Shown: positions 8,000 through 16,055, numbered from the stretch's first letter. The stretch is DNA of 64,000 nucleotides from Pseudomonas sp. GM41(2012) (GCF_000282315.2 NZ_AKJN02000006.1:1860001-1924000), one strand, 5' to 3'. Numbers and translations are program-made. The notes: generated by a model from the sequence alone, not told the origin.

Positions 8000-8953
8000 A
8001 TGATGCTGCGAGTTATAGCCTTGAGCCTTACCCTCTTTACCGGCTTTGTACAGGCCACTGTCCTGCAACGCCCGATCACCTTGGACACCGGCACCGGCGA
8101 GCTTTTCGGCTCGTTATTGCTGCCCAAGTCCGACACGCCGGTACCGGTTGTCCTGATCATTTCCGGCTCCGGTCCTACAGATCGTGACGGAAACAACCCC
8201 GACGGCGGACGCAACGACAGCCTCAAGCGTCTCGCTTGGGTACTGGCCAAACACAACATCGCCAGCGTGCGATATGACAAACGTGGCGTGGCGGCGAGCC
8301 TTGCGGCGACCCCGGATGAACGCAATCTGTCGGTTGAAGCCTACGTGGCCGACGCCGAAGCCTGGGGCCGCAAGCTCAAAACCGACCCGCGATTTGGCCA
8401 GTTGATCCTGCTGGGCCACAGCGAAGGCGCCTTGATCGCCAGCCTCGCGGCGCCGAGCCTGGATGCCGCCGCGGTCATTTCCATGTCCGGCAGCGCCCGG
8501 CCGATCGATCAGGTGCTGCGCCAGCAATTGAGCAATCGCCTGCCGCCACCGCTGATGCTGCGCAGCAATGAACTGCTCGACAGCCTCAAGGCCGGCCACA
8601 CCGACGACAACGTGCCGCCGCAGTTGCAGGTGATTTTCCGCCCGAGCGTGCAGCCGTATCTGATTTCATTGTTCCGCCAGGATCCGGCGGCGGCGTTCGC
8701 CAAGTTGAAGATGCCGGCGCTGATCATCCAGGGCAGCAACGACATCCAGGTCGGTGTCGGTGATGCCAGGCTGTTGAAGGCCGCCAAACCGGACGCCGAG
8801 CTGGCGCTGATCGAAGGCATGAACCACGTGATGCGCATCGTGCCCAACGATGTAAAACGGCAATTGGCCTCTTATAAGGATCCGCAATTGCCTCTGGCAG
8901 CGGAACTCGGCACGCGAATCCTCGGGTTTATTGACGGACTTCGCGCAAGTTAA
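8000..8953 (+). CDS. Exported alpha/beta hydrolase
   Basis: 317 aa, with a hydrophobic signal segment MMLRVIALSLTLFTGFVQA ending in an A-T cleavage context. The nucleophile elbow is GHSEG with Ser141; the catalytic acid is likely in the GSNDIQVG segment and the histidine is in GMNHVMR. The oxyanion region is ISGSGPTDRDG. This pattern fits the family of periplasmic serine hydrolases next to the BAAT/dienelactone hydrolases; the substrate is unknown. The start at 8000 (two ATG codons in tandem) has only a weak ribosome-binding site, and an upstream ATG at 7955 is less likely because it would bury the signal peptide. Confidence 0.85.
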   Translation: MMLRVIALSLTLFTGFVQATVLQRPITLDTGTGELFGSLLLPKSDTPVPVVLIISGSGPTDRDGNNPDGGRNDSLKRLAWVLAKHNIASVRYDKRGVAASLAATPDERNLSVEAYVADAEAWGRKLKTDPRFGQLILLGHSEGALIASLAAPSLDAAAVISMSGSARPIDQVLRQQLSNRLPPPLMLRSNELLDSLKAGHTDDNVPPQLQVIFRPSVQPYLISLFRQDPAAAFAKLKMPALIIQGSNDIQVGVGDARLLKAAKPDAELALIEGMNHVMRIVPNDVKRQLASYKDPQLPLAAELGTRILGFIDGLRAS

Positions 8954-9017
8954 GCGGCGTTAGGGGCGTGAAAACTGGTTGAGAACGTCTCCTAACCCTC
9001 CAGTCCTGAAAAAAACG

Positions 9018-9025
9018 GCCGATAA
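9018..9025 (+). promoter_or_regulatory. Possible FliA (sigma-28) -10 element
   Basis: GCCGATAA is an exact match to the sigma-28 -10 box. Eleven bases upstream lies TCCAGTCC, a partial match (4/8) to the -35 TAAAGTTT. The predicted start would be near 9032, about 53 bp before the next gene. The weak -35 makes this tentative. Confidence 0.3.
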
Positions 9026-9084
9026 GCTTTTGTCGCCAGCGCTATGACTGGCGGCAAGCAGAGCTTGGACAGGATCTCGCCGTT

Positions 9085-9876
9085 ATGACTGATACCCAGA
9101 CTTCACCCGATACCACTGCTGAAAAAGACGCACCACCAGTGGTCGAGCTGCCATGGGCGGACGTCCACGCCGAGCACCACAAGATGCTCCGTCTGGCGCC
9201 ATTGAAAACCGACCGCAACACCGGTGGACGGCCGCTGCGCTTTGTTGAGTTCGGTTACGCCGAGCGCAACAACAAGGAACACAGCCTGATGCGCATGAGC
9301 ATTGCGCTGCCCGGCCAGCGCGTGCGCAAGGAACAGAATCATCTGGACGTGTGGGTCGATCACGCCACCAAGCGCGTGCATTTCGGGCCTGACAGCGGTT
9401 TACAGATCGAACCGATGAACCGTGGCATCGGTCGTTTCATGGCCGCTCAGGGCATTACCTGGGCGAAAAAGAGATGGCCCGGCTACACCGTCGACGGCAC
9501 CGACCTGAACAACAAGGATGCGCTGAACGAAGACACTCGCCTGCGCCGCGATCACTTTTTGCGGATGCATGGTTTCGACGTGATCTACGCCGACGCCCAG
9601 CATTTGAAGGGCAGCGTCAAAGAAGTGCAGGTCGGCGACCTGTTGAGTGACTGGAGTACGGAAAAATTGCAGGTCGTGGAAATTCTTGAGGCGGCGCAGA
9701 TGCTCCAGCAAGCCGAGCAAAATCTCGCCGAGCAGGAAGTCAAACTCAAGAAACACGAAGAAAAAGTCAGCAAGTACAAGCGCGAAGACGCCGGACTGCG
9801 CTTTACCATTACCTGCCTGGTGGCGTTTGCGGTGTTTCAGGCGGGGTTGTTGATCTGGATTGCCACACACCGGTAA
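9085..9876 (+). CDS. Conserved hypothetical protein with coiled coil and C-terminal membrane anchor
   Basis: 263 aa. The first 190 residues are soluble, with no recognised domain. Residues about 195-232 form a heptad-like coiled coil (EILEAAQMLQQAEQNLAEQE, then KLKKHEEKVSKYKRE). A single hydrophobic segment (FTITCLVAFAVFQAGLLIWI) ends the protein four residues from the C terminus, so it is a tail-anchored inner membrane protein with the body in the cytoplasm. It stands alone between the alpha/beta hydrolase and convergent prmB. I do not recognise a function. Confidence 0.8.
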   Translation: MTDTQTSPDTTAEKDAPPVVELPWADVHAEHHKMLRLAPLKTDRNTGGRPLRFVEFGYAERNNKEHSLMRMSIALPGQRVRKEQNHLDVWVDHATKRVHFGPDSGLQIEPMNRGIGRFMAAQGITWAKKRWPGYTVDGTDLNNKDALNEDTRLRRDHFLRMHGFDVIYADAQHLKGSVKEVQVGDLLSDWSTEKLQVVEILEAAQMLQQAEQNLAEQEVKLKKHEEKVSKYKREDAGLRFTITCLVAFAVFQAGLLIWIATHR

Positions 9877-9896
9877 CAACTTTAGACCGAGGTGTG

Positions 9897-9992
9897 GCCA
9901 TCGCGGGCAAGCCACGCTCCCACAGGTTTTGTGTGTACCACATCATTTGAGCACGGCACAAAAACCTGTGGGAGCGGGCTTGCCCGCGATTG
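9897..9992. repeat. REP/REPIN palindrome
   Basis: ATCGCGGGCAAGCC...GCTCCCACAGGTTTTGTG is answered by CACAAAAACCTGTGGGAGCG...GCTTGCCCGCGAT. It lies between the convergent 9085 gene and prmB and can form a long hairpin on either transcript. Confidence 0.9.
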
Positions 9993-10001
9993 CTTTCGGG
10001 G

Positions 10002-10910
10002 TCAGACGCGGGAAGCGAACAGCGCCTGATGGTTGCGGCACTGTTCCGCCGTCAGCATGAACACGCCATGCCCACCGCGCTCGAAATCAAGCCAGGCGAA
10101 GTCGACTTCCGGGTACAGCGCCGAGACGTGAACCTGGCTGTTGCCCACTTCGACAATCAGCAAGCCCTTCTCGGTCAGGTGATCCGCCGCTTCGGCGAGC
10201 ATGCGACGCACCAGGTTCAAACCATCATCACCGCAGGCCAGGCCCAGCTCCGGTTCGTGCTGGTATTCATCCGGCATGTCGGCGAAATCTTCCGCATCGA
10301 CATAAGGCGGGTTCGACACGATCAGGTCAAAACGCTGACCTGGCAAACCATCAAATCCGTCACCCTGCACCGTGTACACCCGCTCATCGACGCCATGGCG
10401 CTCGATGTTCTGGTTGGCCACTTCCAGCGCTTCAAACGACAGATCGGCCAGCACCACTTCGGCGTTCTGGAACTCGTAGGCACAGGCGATACCGATGCAG
10501 CCGGAACCGGTGCACAGGTCGAGAATCCGCGCAGGTTCGGCGCCCAGCCACGGTTCGAAACGTTTTTCGATCAGCTCGCCAATCGGCGAACGCGGGATCA
10601 ATACGCGCTCATCGACTATGAACGACATGCCGCAAAACCACGCCTCACCCAACAGGTAGGCGGTAGGAATGCGTTCTTCGATACGGCGCTTGAGCAAGCG
10701 TTGCAGCTTGACCAGCTCGTCTTCTTCAAGATTGCAGTCGAGGTAGCTGTCGGCGATTTCCCACGGCAAGTGCAAGGCACCCAACACCAACTGACGCGCT
10801 TCGTCCCAGGCGTTGTCGGTCCCATGGCCGAAAAACAGATCCTCCCCATGGAAGCGGCTGACGGCCCAACGGATATGGTCACGCAGGGTACGAAGTCGGG
10901 AAGTGATCAC
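10002..10910 (-). CDS. prmB: Ribosomal protein uL3 N5-glutamine methyltransferase
   Basis: 302 aa SAM-dependent methyltransferase. Motif I is [16 protein letters not shown], and the glutamine-binding NPPY motif is in [20 protein letters not shown]. The [14 protein letters not shown] context and the N-terminal helical extension separate PrmB (ribosomal protein L3) from PrmC/HemK. The start ATG at 10910 lies just before a divergent 238-bp gap. Two plus-strand genes separate it from aroC, although prmB and aroC are adjacent in many gamma-proteobacteria. Confidence 0.93.
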   Translation of the reverse strand: MITSRLRTLRDHIRWAVSRFHGEDLFFGHGTDNAWDEARQLVLGALHLPWEIADSYLDCNLEEDELVKLQRLLKRRIEERIPTAYLLGEAWFCGMSFIVDERVLIPRSPIGELIEKRFEPWLGAEPARILDLCTGSGCIGIACAYEFQNAEVVLADLSFEALEVANQNIERHGVDERVYTVQGDGFDGLPGQRFDLIVSNPPYVDAEDFADMPDEYQHEPELGLACGDDGLNLVRRMLAEAADHLTEKGLLIVEVGNSQVHVSALYPEVDFAWLDFERGGHGVFMLTAEQCRNHQALFASRV

Positions 10911-11148
10911 GGGGTAAACTCCAAAAAAAACGACTGGCGATTCTAACAGCCAAAACGCGTCTCGACGACGCGGGAAAACTACCGGGGCGAATGTAGGACT
11001 AATCTATTTTTTCGACCGGCTATTGAACAAAACGGGCCTATTGACAAGGCTGCGAGCCAGCAACGACGGCGCCTACGATGGTAGCGATTCACAGAAGCGC
11101 TCAGCCAGAGGACAATGTCGCAAAAGCCCCACCCGAAGGAGCCCCAGA

Positions 11149-11739
11149 ATGTCCGTTCCAAAAACGATGTTTCAACTCAGCGGCCGCGGTTATGCAGCTG
11201 CCGTTCTGAGCCATGCGACCCTTGTCATCATCGATGCCCAGAAAGAATACCTCAGCGGCCCGTTGGCCTTGAGCGGCATGGATGCTGCCGTCGCGAACAT
11301 CAAGCAACTGGTGGCTGCTGCCCGTGCAGCCGGCCGGCCGATCGTCCATGTCCGCCACCTCGGTACCGTCGGTGGGCTGTTCGATCCACAAGGTGAGCGC
11401 GGTGAGTTCATCCCGGGCCTGGAACCACAGGGCGACGAAACCATCATCGGTAAATTGCTGCCGAGTGCGTTCCACGGCACCGAACTGCTGGAACGCCTGC
11501 AGAATCTCGGCTCGCTGGACCTGATCGTGTGCGGTTTCATGAGCCACTCCAGCGTCAGCACCACGGTGCGCGCCGCGAAGAACCTGGGTTTTCGTTGCAC
11601 GCTGGTAGAAGACGCCTGCGCGACTCGCGACCTGCCTTACAAGGGCGGCGTATTGAGTGCAGACCACGTTCAGCAGACCGAAATGGCGATCATGGCGGAC
11701 AACTTCGCCACCCTCGCATTGACTCATGAACTGATCTGA
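11149..11739 (+). CDS. Isochorismatase-fold protein lacking the catalytic cysteine
   Basis: 196 aa. The fold is shown by VIIDAQKEYLS (Asp29), GKLLPSAFHG (Lys102) and the C-terminal CGFMSHSSVSTTVRAAKNLG. In cysteine hydrolases of this superfamily the residue aligned with Ser135 (MSHSS) is the nucleophilic cysteine. Its replacement by serine argues against an ordinary nicotinamidase or amidase activity and is closer to isochorismatases, which do not need a cysteine nucleophile. The start at 11149 has a GAAGGA site; a longer frame from 11023 is unsupported. Confidence 0.85.
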   Translation: MSVPKTMFQLSGRGYAAAVLSHATLVIIDAQKEYLSGPLALSGMDAAVANIKQLVAAARAAGRPIVHVRHLGTVGGLFDPQGERGEFIPGLEPQGDETIIGKLLPSAFHGTELLERLQNLGSLDLIVCGFMSHSSVSTTVRAAKNLGFRCTLVEDACATRDLPYKGGVLSADHVQQTEMAIMADNFATLALTHELI

Positions 11740-11748
11740 TCGACGCTC

Positions 11749-11775
11749 GATGAGCGGTCCATGCCGCCGCTCATC
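11749..11775 (+). terminator. Weak terminator-like hairpin
   Basis: GATGAGCGG / CCGCTCATC stem with a 9-base loop, 10 bp after the isochorismatase-fold gene; it lacks a good T run. Confidence 0.35.
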
Positions 11776-11870
11776 CGCAAAAACCTATCATTTGCTGTAA
11801 TTGTCTTAGCCTCAGGAACATCCCGGTCAACTCCCGGTCGAAGGGCCGATACCCATTGAGGAAGGTCGGA

Positions 11871-12191
11871 ATGAAGTTATCCGATGGTTTTGACGCTCGC
11901 CGCTTGCGGCCCAAAGGCCAACGCAACTGGCGTTTTCGAATCGGCGCGGCATTTGCTGCCTTGCTGTCGATGAGCGGTGTGTTGCTGGCGATGGCAGGCA
12001 TAGCCAGCCTGCTTGGCCACGCACCCGCCTTGGGCGAGTTGAATACCAACCGGGTCGGTTCGGCAGTGATTCTGGCGATTGGCCTGTTCGTACTGTACCT
12101 CGGCGTGTGGCTGTGGCGTCGCTGCCGTCGCCGCTCGCGGCAGTCGCAAGCGCTGAACATCTCCCCGCATTTGATGAAAAAGCACGACTGA
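11871..12191 (+). CDS. Small two-helix membrane protein
   Basis: 106 aa. Two hydrophobic segments (about residues 25-49, IGAAFAALLSMSGVLLAMAG, and about 66-84, VGSAVILAIGLFVLYLGVWL) are followed by a strongly basic stretch WRRCRRRSRQS, which predicts a cytoplasmic C terminus. GAGGAAGG (11858-11865) is a good ribosome-binding site for ATG 11871. The gene precedes the Smr gene by 75 bp. Function unknown. Confidence 0.75.
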   Translation: MKLSDGFDARRLRPKGQRNWRFRIGAAFAALLSMSGVLLAMAGIASLLGHAPALGELNTNRVGSAVILAIGLFVLYLGVWLWRRCRRRSRQSQALNISPHLMKKHD

Positions 12192-12266
12192 GCCGAGTGC
12201 TGTGCGTTTTCTCGCGCCCCATTCCCCTCGAGTTGGGTAAACTGGCCGCCCTTCGCGGAGGCTGAC

Positions 12267-12824
12267 ATGCAAGACGACGATTTTTCCCTGTTCAAAAGCG
12301 CGATCCAAGGCGTCAAGCCGATCAAACACGATCGCGCCGAAACCGGCAAACCCAAAGCTGACCGCGCGCAAATCGCCAAGTTGCGTCAGGCCGCCACTGT
12401 GCGCACCGATGCCACCACCGTTGACGGGCTGTCCGATCAGTTCGTCATCGATGTTGGCCCGGAAGACGAGCTGATGTGGGCGCGTGACGGTGTTCAGGAA
12501 AGCCAGATGCGCAAGCTCAAGATCGGACAGATCCCGTTCGAAGGCAGCCTCGACCTCCATGGCATGAGCGTGGAAAAGGCTCGGGAAACCCTCTGGGCGT
12601 TTCTGGCCGAAGCGACCAAATTCGAAATCCGCTGCGTGCGCGTCACCCACGGCAAGGCTGTGCGTCTGGACGGCAAGCGGCCGATGATCAAAAGCCACGT
12701 CAACACCTGGCTGCGCCAACATTCACAAGTGCTCGGCTTCACCTCGTGCCAAGCGAAACACGGCGGCGCCGGAGCGGTTTATGTGATGCTCAAACGGACC
12801 ATGATGGAAGGTCGCGACGAATAA
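12267..12824 (+). CDS. Smr-domain endonuclease (SmrA-like)
   Basis: 185 aa. The Smr domain covers residues about 90-185, with the LDLHGM motif, a VTHGKAVRLDG segment in place of the canonical THGKG, and the terminal HGGAGAVYVML. Smr domains nick DNA or RNA; stand-alone bacterial members are called SmrA/SmrB. SmrB rescues stalled ribosomes by mRNA cleavage in E. coli, but this protein with its long N-terminal arm is nearer the SmrA type. The ATG at 12267 is preceded by GCGGAGG. Confidence 0.88.
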   Translation: MQDDDFSLFKSAIQGVKPIKHDRAETGKPKADRAQIAKLRQAATVRTDATTVDGLSDQFVIDVGPEDELMWARDGVQESQMRKLKIGQIPFEGSLDLHGMSVEKARETLWAFLAEATKFEIRCVRVTHGKAVRLDGKRPMIKSHVNTWLRQHSQVLGFTSCQAKHGGAGAVYVMLKRTMMEGRDE

Positions 12825-12864
12825 AGCTGTCGCCTGGCAAATTATCGGGATAACGATTTGCAAT

Positions 12865-12884
12865 GATATAGGAGCTCCCGTAAT
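12865..12884. promoter_or_regulatory. Putative autoregulatory operator of the S24 repressor
   Basis: GATATAGGAGCTCCCGTAAT matches the downstream palindrome at 13777-13796 at 14 of 20 positions, including the GG...CCC core. It lies 10-29 bp before the repressor start codon, so binding would block expression of the repressor itself. TTGCAA at 12859 could be the -35 of that promoter. Confidence 0.5.
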
Positions 12885-12893
12885 ACTCCGCAG

Positions 12894-13628
12894 ATGGAAT
12901 TCAAAGAACGACTCAAAGCAGCCCGCCAACACGCCAAGCTCAATCAGACCGAGCTTGCCGAACGCGCAGGCCTGACCCAAACCTCAATCTCCGACCTCGA
13001 GCGCGGGAAATCGAAGGCAACAGCCTTTGCTGCCCAGATCGCTTCAGTGTGTGGCGTTTCACCGATGTGGCTGGCTGAAGGTGTCGGTGACATGCTCAAG
13101 GGGGTGTCCGATGCTGCTCCGTTGAATCGCCCCCCTCCAAGCGTTTCAATGTCAGACATTCAGCCTTGGGACGACAGCACGCCCCTGGATGACGACGAGG
13201 TTTATGTCCCCTTCCTGCGTGAAGTTGAGCTGGCGGCCGGCTCAGGCCGTTTCGTGATCTCAGAAAGCGACAGCGCCAGGCTGCGCTTCTTCAAGAAAGA
13301 CCTGCGTCACAACAACGTGCAGTTCAGCAACGCCAGGTGCGTGGTGGTGAGCGGAAACAGCATGCTCCCGGTACTGCGCGACGGCGCTACCGTGGGCATG
13401 AACGTCGGAAAGAACTCGCTGGGCGACATCGTCGACGGCGACATGTACGCGATCAACCACAACGGCCAGCTCCGCGTGAAACAGCTCTACCGACTGCCCA
13501 GTGGGATCCGCCTACGCAGTTTCAACCGAGACGAGCATCCGGACGAGGACTACACCTTCGCCGAGATCCAGGAGCAGCAGATTGCGATCTTGGGTCATGT
13601 CTTTTGGTGGGCGATGTATTCACGGTGA
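12894..13628 (+). CDS. Self-cleaving phage-type repressor (HTH_3 plus S24/LexA peptidase)
   Basis: 244 aa. An XRE-type helix-turn-helix covers residues about 5-60 (QTELAERAGLTQTSISDLER). An acidic linker leads into a LexA-like S24 domain: the cleavage site Ala115-Gly116 (ELAAGSGRF), nucleophile Ser156 (SGNSMLP) and general base Lys196 (LRVKQLY). All parts needed for RecA-stimulated self-cleavage are present. It resembles prophage CI and pyocin PrtR-type repressors. The palindromes before it and at 13752-13796 are its likely operators, and the next gene on the same strand is a PL7 lyase, not a phage early gene. Confidence 0.92.
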   Translation: MEFKERLKAARQHAKLNQTELAERAGLTQTSISDLERGKSKATAFAAQIASVCGVSPMWLAEGVGDMLKGVSDAAPLNRPPPSVSMSDIQPWDDSTPLDDDEVYVPFLREVELAAGSGRFVISESDSARLRFFKKDLRHNNVQFSNARCVVVSGNSMLPVLRDGATVGMNVGKNSLGDIVDGDMYAINHNGQLRVKQLYRLPSGIRLRSFNRDEHPDEDYTFAEIQEQQIAILGHVFWWAMYSR

Positions 13629-13700
13629 ACTCAGTTGCAGTGATTCGGGAACGTCCAGTGCCATGACGTGCAATACGGCAAATCGACGCCCACCCAAGAG

Positions 13701-13725
13701 AGCCCGCCAAGCGCGGGCTTTTTTT
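13701..13725 (+). terminator. Terminator of the repressor gene
   Basis: AGCCCGC / GCGGGCT stem with a short CAAGC loop followed by TTTTTT. Confidence 0.8.
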
Positions 13726-13744
13726 GTACCTGGAATATAGGTAC
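13726..13744. promoter_or_regulatory. Inverted repeat GTACCT-N7-AGGTAC
   Basis: Perfect 6-bp arms with a 7-bp spacer between the terminator and the lyase promoter. It differs from the other operators and may bind another regulator or be incidental. Confidence 0.35.
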
Positions 13745-13751
13745 GGAATAA

Positions 13752-13796
13752 AATATGGGAATACCCATTGACACATAATATGGGAACACCCATATT
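13752..13796 (+). promoter_or_regulatory. Promoter of the PL7 gene with two repressor operators
   Basis: Two palindromes, AATATGGG-AATA-CCCAT (13752-13768) and AATATGGG-AACA-CCCATATT (13777-13796), have centres 25 bp apart. A -35 box TTGACA (13768-13773) touches the first. The second fills the spacer up to a CATATT -10 (13791-13796), with 17 bp between the boxes. A repressor on these sites would exclude RNA polymerase. The leader that follows contains a CTGCCCA/TGGGCAG hairpin (13845-13867). Confidence 0.7.
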
Positions 13797-13940
13797 TGTA
13801 TTCAAGCCAACGAGAAATCGATCGCAAGCTGCCAAGCATCACTTCTGCCCATTCACCGAGTGGGCAGTGGGATGTAGGCCTGCATCAAACGCAAGGCTCA
13901 CCAGAGCCAAAAGCAACATCAATGGACTGAGGCAAAAACC

Positions 13941-14615
13941 ATGACTGTAGACATCAGCAACTTCACCATCGCTACCCCGCTTCCAATCTCCGACACCAAC
14001 CCGATTGCGCTTGAGCTCATCGGCTGGCGCGCACTGATCGAATGCCCCAACGTCATCTCAATGCTTGACGATGGTTCGCTGCAGATGACGGCGCCGACAC
14101 TTGGAGCCTCGAGCAAAAGCACGCTACGAACCCGCTGCGAGTGGAAAGAGCCAGGCTACTGGTTGTTCTCCAGCGCGGCGGACCACTGGAACCGCCAGGA
14201 AATGCGACTGACCAAAGTCAACTCGCTGCAGAAAGTCGTGATCGGTCAGATTCATGTGCAAGGCTCTGAACGACCTCCGGTAAAGGTGTTCTGGAACAAA
14301 GGAAAAATCACCATGGGGTTCCGAACCAGTTACCTCCAGGACGATCCGGTCAACTCGACGATTTTGGAGAACGTGCCGCTCGGTGCACTTTTCAAAATCA
14401 ACATTCACGCCAATTCGAGCGGCGCCGTCTCTGTTTCGGCTAGCTGTAACGGCGTCCAATCCACTTCCGCGATCATGCGCCTCGACAACACCTGGGACAC
14501 GAAAACACTCGCCTTCCACGGCGGCGTGTACAACCAGATCGATTACTCCGACACCACGGACCCGCTAGACGGTTCTGTCTGCATCATCAGCGATCTGTCG
14601 ATCACTCACGCCTGA
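13941..14615 (+). CDS. Polysaccharide lyase family 7 (alginate lyase-like) protein
   Basis: 224 aa, close to the size of single-domain PL7 lyases. The three family motifs are recognisable: KSTLRTRCEW for R(S/T)ELR (Arg63 kept), VVIGQIHV for QIH (Gln103, His105), and LAFHGGVYNQID for YFKxGxYxQ (Tyr197). The putative catalytic set Arg-Gln-His-Tyr is therefore complete. No signal peptide is seen, as in some other pseudomonad PL7 enzymes. The family cleaves alginate or related uronates by beta-elimination; the exact substrate is not decided. The gene stands behind a promoter overlapped by two phage-repressor-type operators. Confidence 0.75.
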   Translation: MTVDISNFTIATPLPISDTNPIALELIGWRALIECPNVISMLDDGSLQMTAPTLGASSKSTLRTRCEWKEPGYWLFSSAADHWNRQEMRLTKVNSLQKVVIGQIHVQGSERPPVKVFWNKGKITMGFRTSYLQDDPVNSTILENVPLGALFKINIHANSSGAVSVSASCNGVQSTSAIMRLDNTWDTKTLAFHGGVYNQIDYSDTTDPLDGSVCIISDLSITHA

Positions 14616-14720
14616 TACGACCTGCTCGGCCTGATGAGCAAAACAGGCTTCAGGAAAGCATCACTGCTGCACCTTGGCGACAGGGTGTAGCGGGATGCGG
14701 ATAAAACCCGGCAGGCCAGC

Positions 14721-14990
14721 GTGACCGACAAACACTTCCCGGCCGCAATGACCGATTTGGGCCTTCGCGCCCGCCGGCAATACAACTGCCGGCACACATA
14801 CGCTACCATGTGCCCCATGTCGGGGATGAACCCTGCGTTTATTGCCACTCAGCTCGGTCATAGCGTTCAGATATTGCTATCGACCTACGCCCGATGGATC
14901 AACACCAGCACTGACTGGGGTGAGCCCGGGAAACTTGAAAAGAGCTTGATTGGCACACAATTGGTACAGACAGAAACAGTACCCCTCTGA
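14721..14990 (+). pseudogene. Tyrosine recombinase (phage integrase) C-terminal remnant
   Basis: About 89 codons remain. They hold the end of the catalytic domain: RRQYNCRHTYATM (Arg of the HxxR box), ATQLGHSVQ (second His) and STYARWI (nucleophilic Tyr). The N-terminal arm-binding and core-binding domains and the first catalytic Arg are absent, and a TAG lies upstream in frame. The stop at 14988-14990 is only 22 bp before the folE GTG. This is the clearest sign that the 12.86-14.99 kb segment arrived on a phage or integrative element. Confidence 0.85.
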
Positions 14991-15012
14991 AACCCGTATG
15001 GAATCAGCCTCT

Positions 15013-15558
15013 GTGACACTGGAACAGAACTACACCGCGATTCTCGGCCAACTGGGCGAGGACGCCACCCGCGAGGGCCTGCTCGACACGCCAAAACGTG
15101 CCGCCAAAGCCATGCAGTACCTCTGCCGCGGTTATGAACAGACACTGGAAGAGGTCACCAACGGTGCCTTGTTCAGCTCCGACAACAGCGAAATGGTGCT
15201 GGTGAAGGACATCGAGCTCTACTCGTTGTGCGAACACCACCTGCTGCCGTTTATCGGCAAGGCTCACGTCGCCTACATCCCGAGCGGCAAGGTATTGGGC
15301 CTGTCGAAAGTCGCGCGGATCGTCGATATGTACGCCCGCCGCCTGCAGATCCAGGAAAACCTCAGCCGCCAGATCGCCGATGCGGTCCAGCAAGTCACCG
15401 GCGCTCTGGGCGTTGCAGTGGTGATCGAGGCCAAACACATGTGCATGATGATGCGCGGTGTGGAGAAACAGAATTCGACGATGATCACTTCGGTGATGCT
15501 CGGTGAGTTCCGCGAAAACGCGGCCACCCGCAGCGAATTTCTCAGCCTCATCAAGTAA
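15013..15558 (+). CDS. folE: GTP cyclohydrolase I
   Basis: 181 aa from the GTG at 15013. It makes dihydroneopterin triphosphate from GTP, the first step of folate/pterin synthesis. The zinc/active-site motif [20 protein letters not shown] and the C-terminal [14 protein letters not shown] are present. An ATG at 14998 would add five residues (MESAS), but the GTG start gives the family length and N terminus ([11 protein letters not shown]). The 5' end adjoins the integrase remnant, so its promoter may lie inside the foreign segment. Confidence 0.93.
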   Translation: MTLEQNYTAILGQLGEDATREGLLDTPKRAAKAMQYLCRGYEQTLEEVTNGALFSSDNSEMVLVKDIELYSLCEHHLLPFIGKAHVAYIPSGKVLGLSKVARIVDMYARRLQIQENLSRQIADAVQQVTGALGVAVVIEAKHMCMMMRGVEKQNSTMITSVMLGEFRENAATRSEFLSLIK

Positions 15559-15572
15559 TTCGCAGCACGAAG

Positions 15573-15602
15573 AAAACCGGCATTCATCGCCGGTTTTTTT
15601 TC
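15573..15602 (+). terminator. folE terminator
   Basis: AACCGGC / GCCGGTT stem, loop ATTCATC, then eight T. Confidence 0.9.
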
Positions 15603-15659
15603 GCCTGCGAAAATCAGGTAAGCTGCGCGCCTTCTGTTTGCCCCTGTGAGGCTTATACC

Positions 15660-16031
15660 GTGTTCGTTAAAGCGCTTCGTGTCGGCCTTGGCCAACTGAT
15701 CATCTTCATCGACTTCATTACCCGCCCAGGCAAAAAGCAGCGCCCTGCCGCCGCTCAGGCTCAGGTCAACACGGCGGCCAAGGACCTGACCCTGTATCAG
15801 TTCCACGCCTGCCCGTTCTGCGTGAAAACCCGCCGCACCCTGCGCCGCTTGAACGTGCCGGTGGCGCTGCGCGACGCGAAGAACAACGAACAGGATCGCC
15901 AGGCCTTGCTGGAGCAAGGCGGCAAGATCAAGGTTCCATGCCTGCGCATCGAAGAGAATGGCCAGACGACCTGGATGTATGAGTCCAAGGTGATCATCGA
16001 TTATCTGGACAAGCGGTTTGCCGCGGCCTGA
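15660..16031 (+). CDS. Glutaredoxin/GST-N-domain protein
   Basis: 123 aa. An N-terminal hydrophobic segment (VGLGQLIIFIDFITRPG) is followed by a thioredoxin fold with the redox motif CPFC (FHACPFCVKTRR) and a cis-Pro region KVPCLRIEE. The end MYESKVIIDYLDKRF is typical of GST N-terminal domains that bind glutathione. It is thus a membrane-tethered or membrane-associated glutaredoxin-like protein. GTG at 15660 follows a TGTGAGG site. Confidence 0.85.
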   Translation: MFVKALRVGLGQLIIFIDFITRPGKKQRPAAAQAQVNTAAKDLTLYQFHACPFCVKTRRTLRRLNVPVALRDAKNNEQDRQALLEQGGKIKVPCLRIEENGQTTWMYESKVIIDYLDKRFAAA

Positions 16032-16055
16032 TGGTTTTGTGGTGCTGCTGATGGC

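Noticed and set aside
12865..14990. Intact prophage
   Set aside because: Only a repressor, one lyase gene and an integrase stump are present; there are no replication, packaging, structural or lysis genes.
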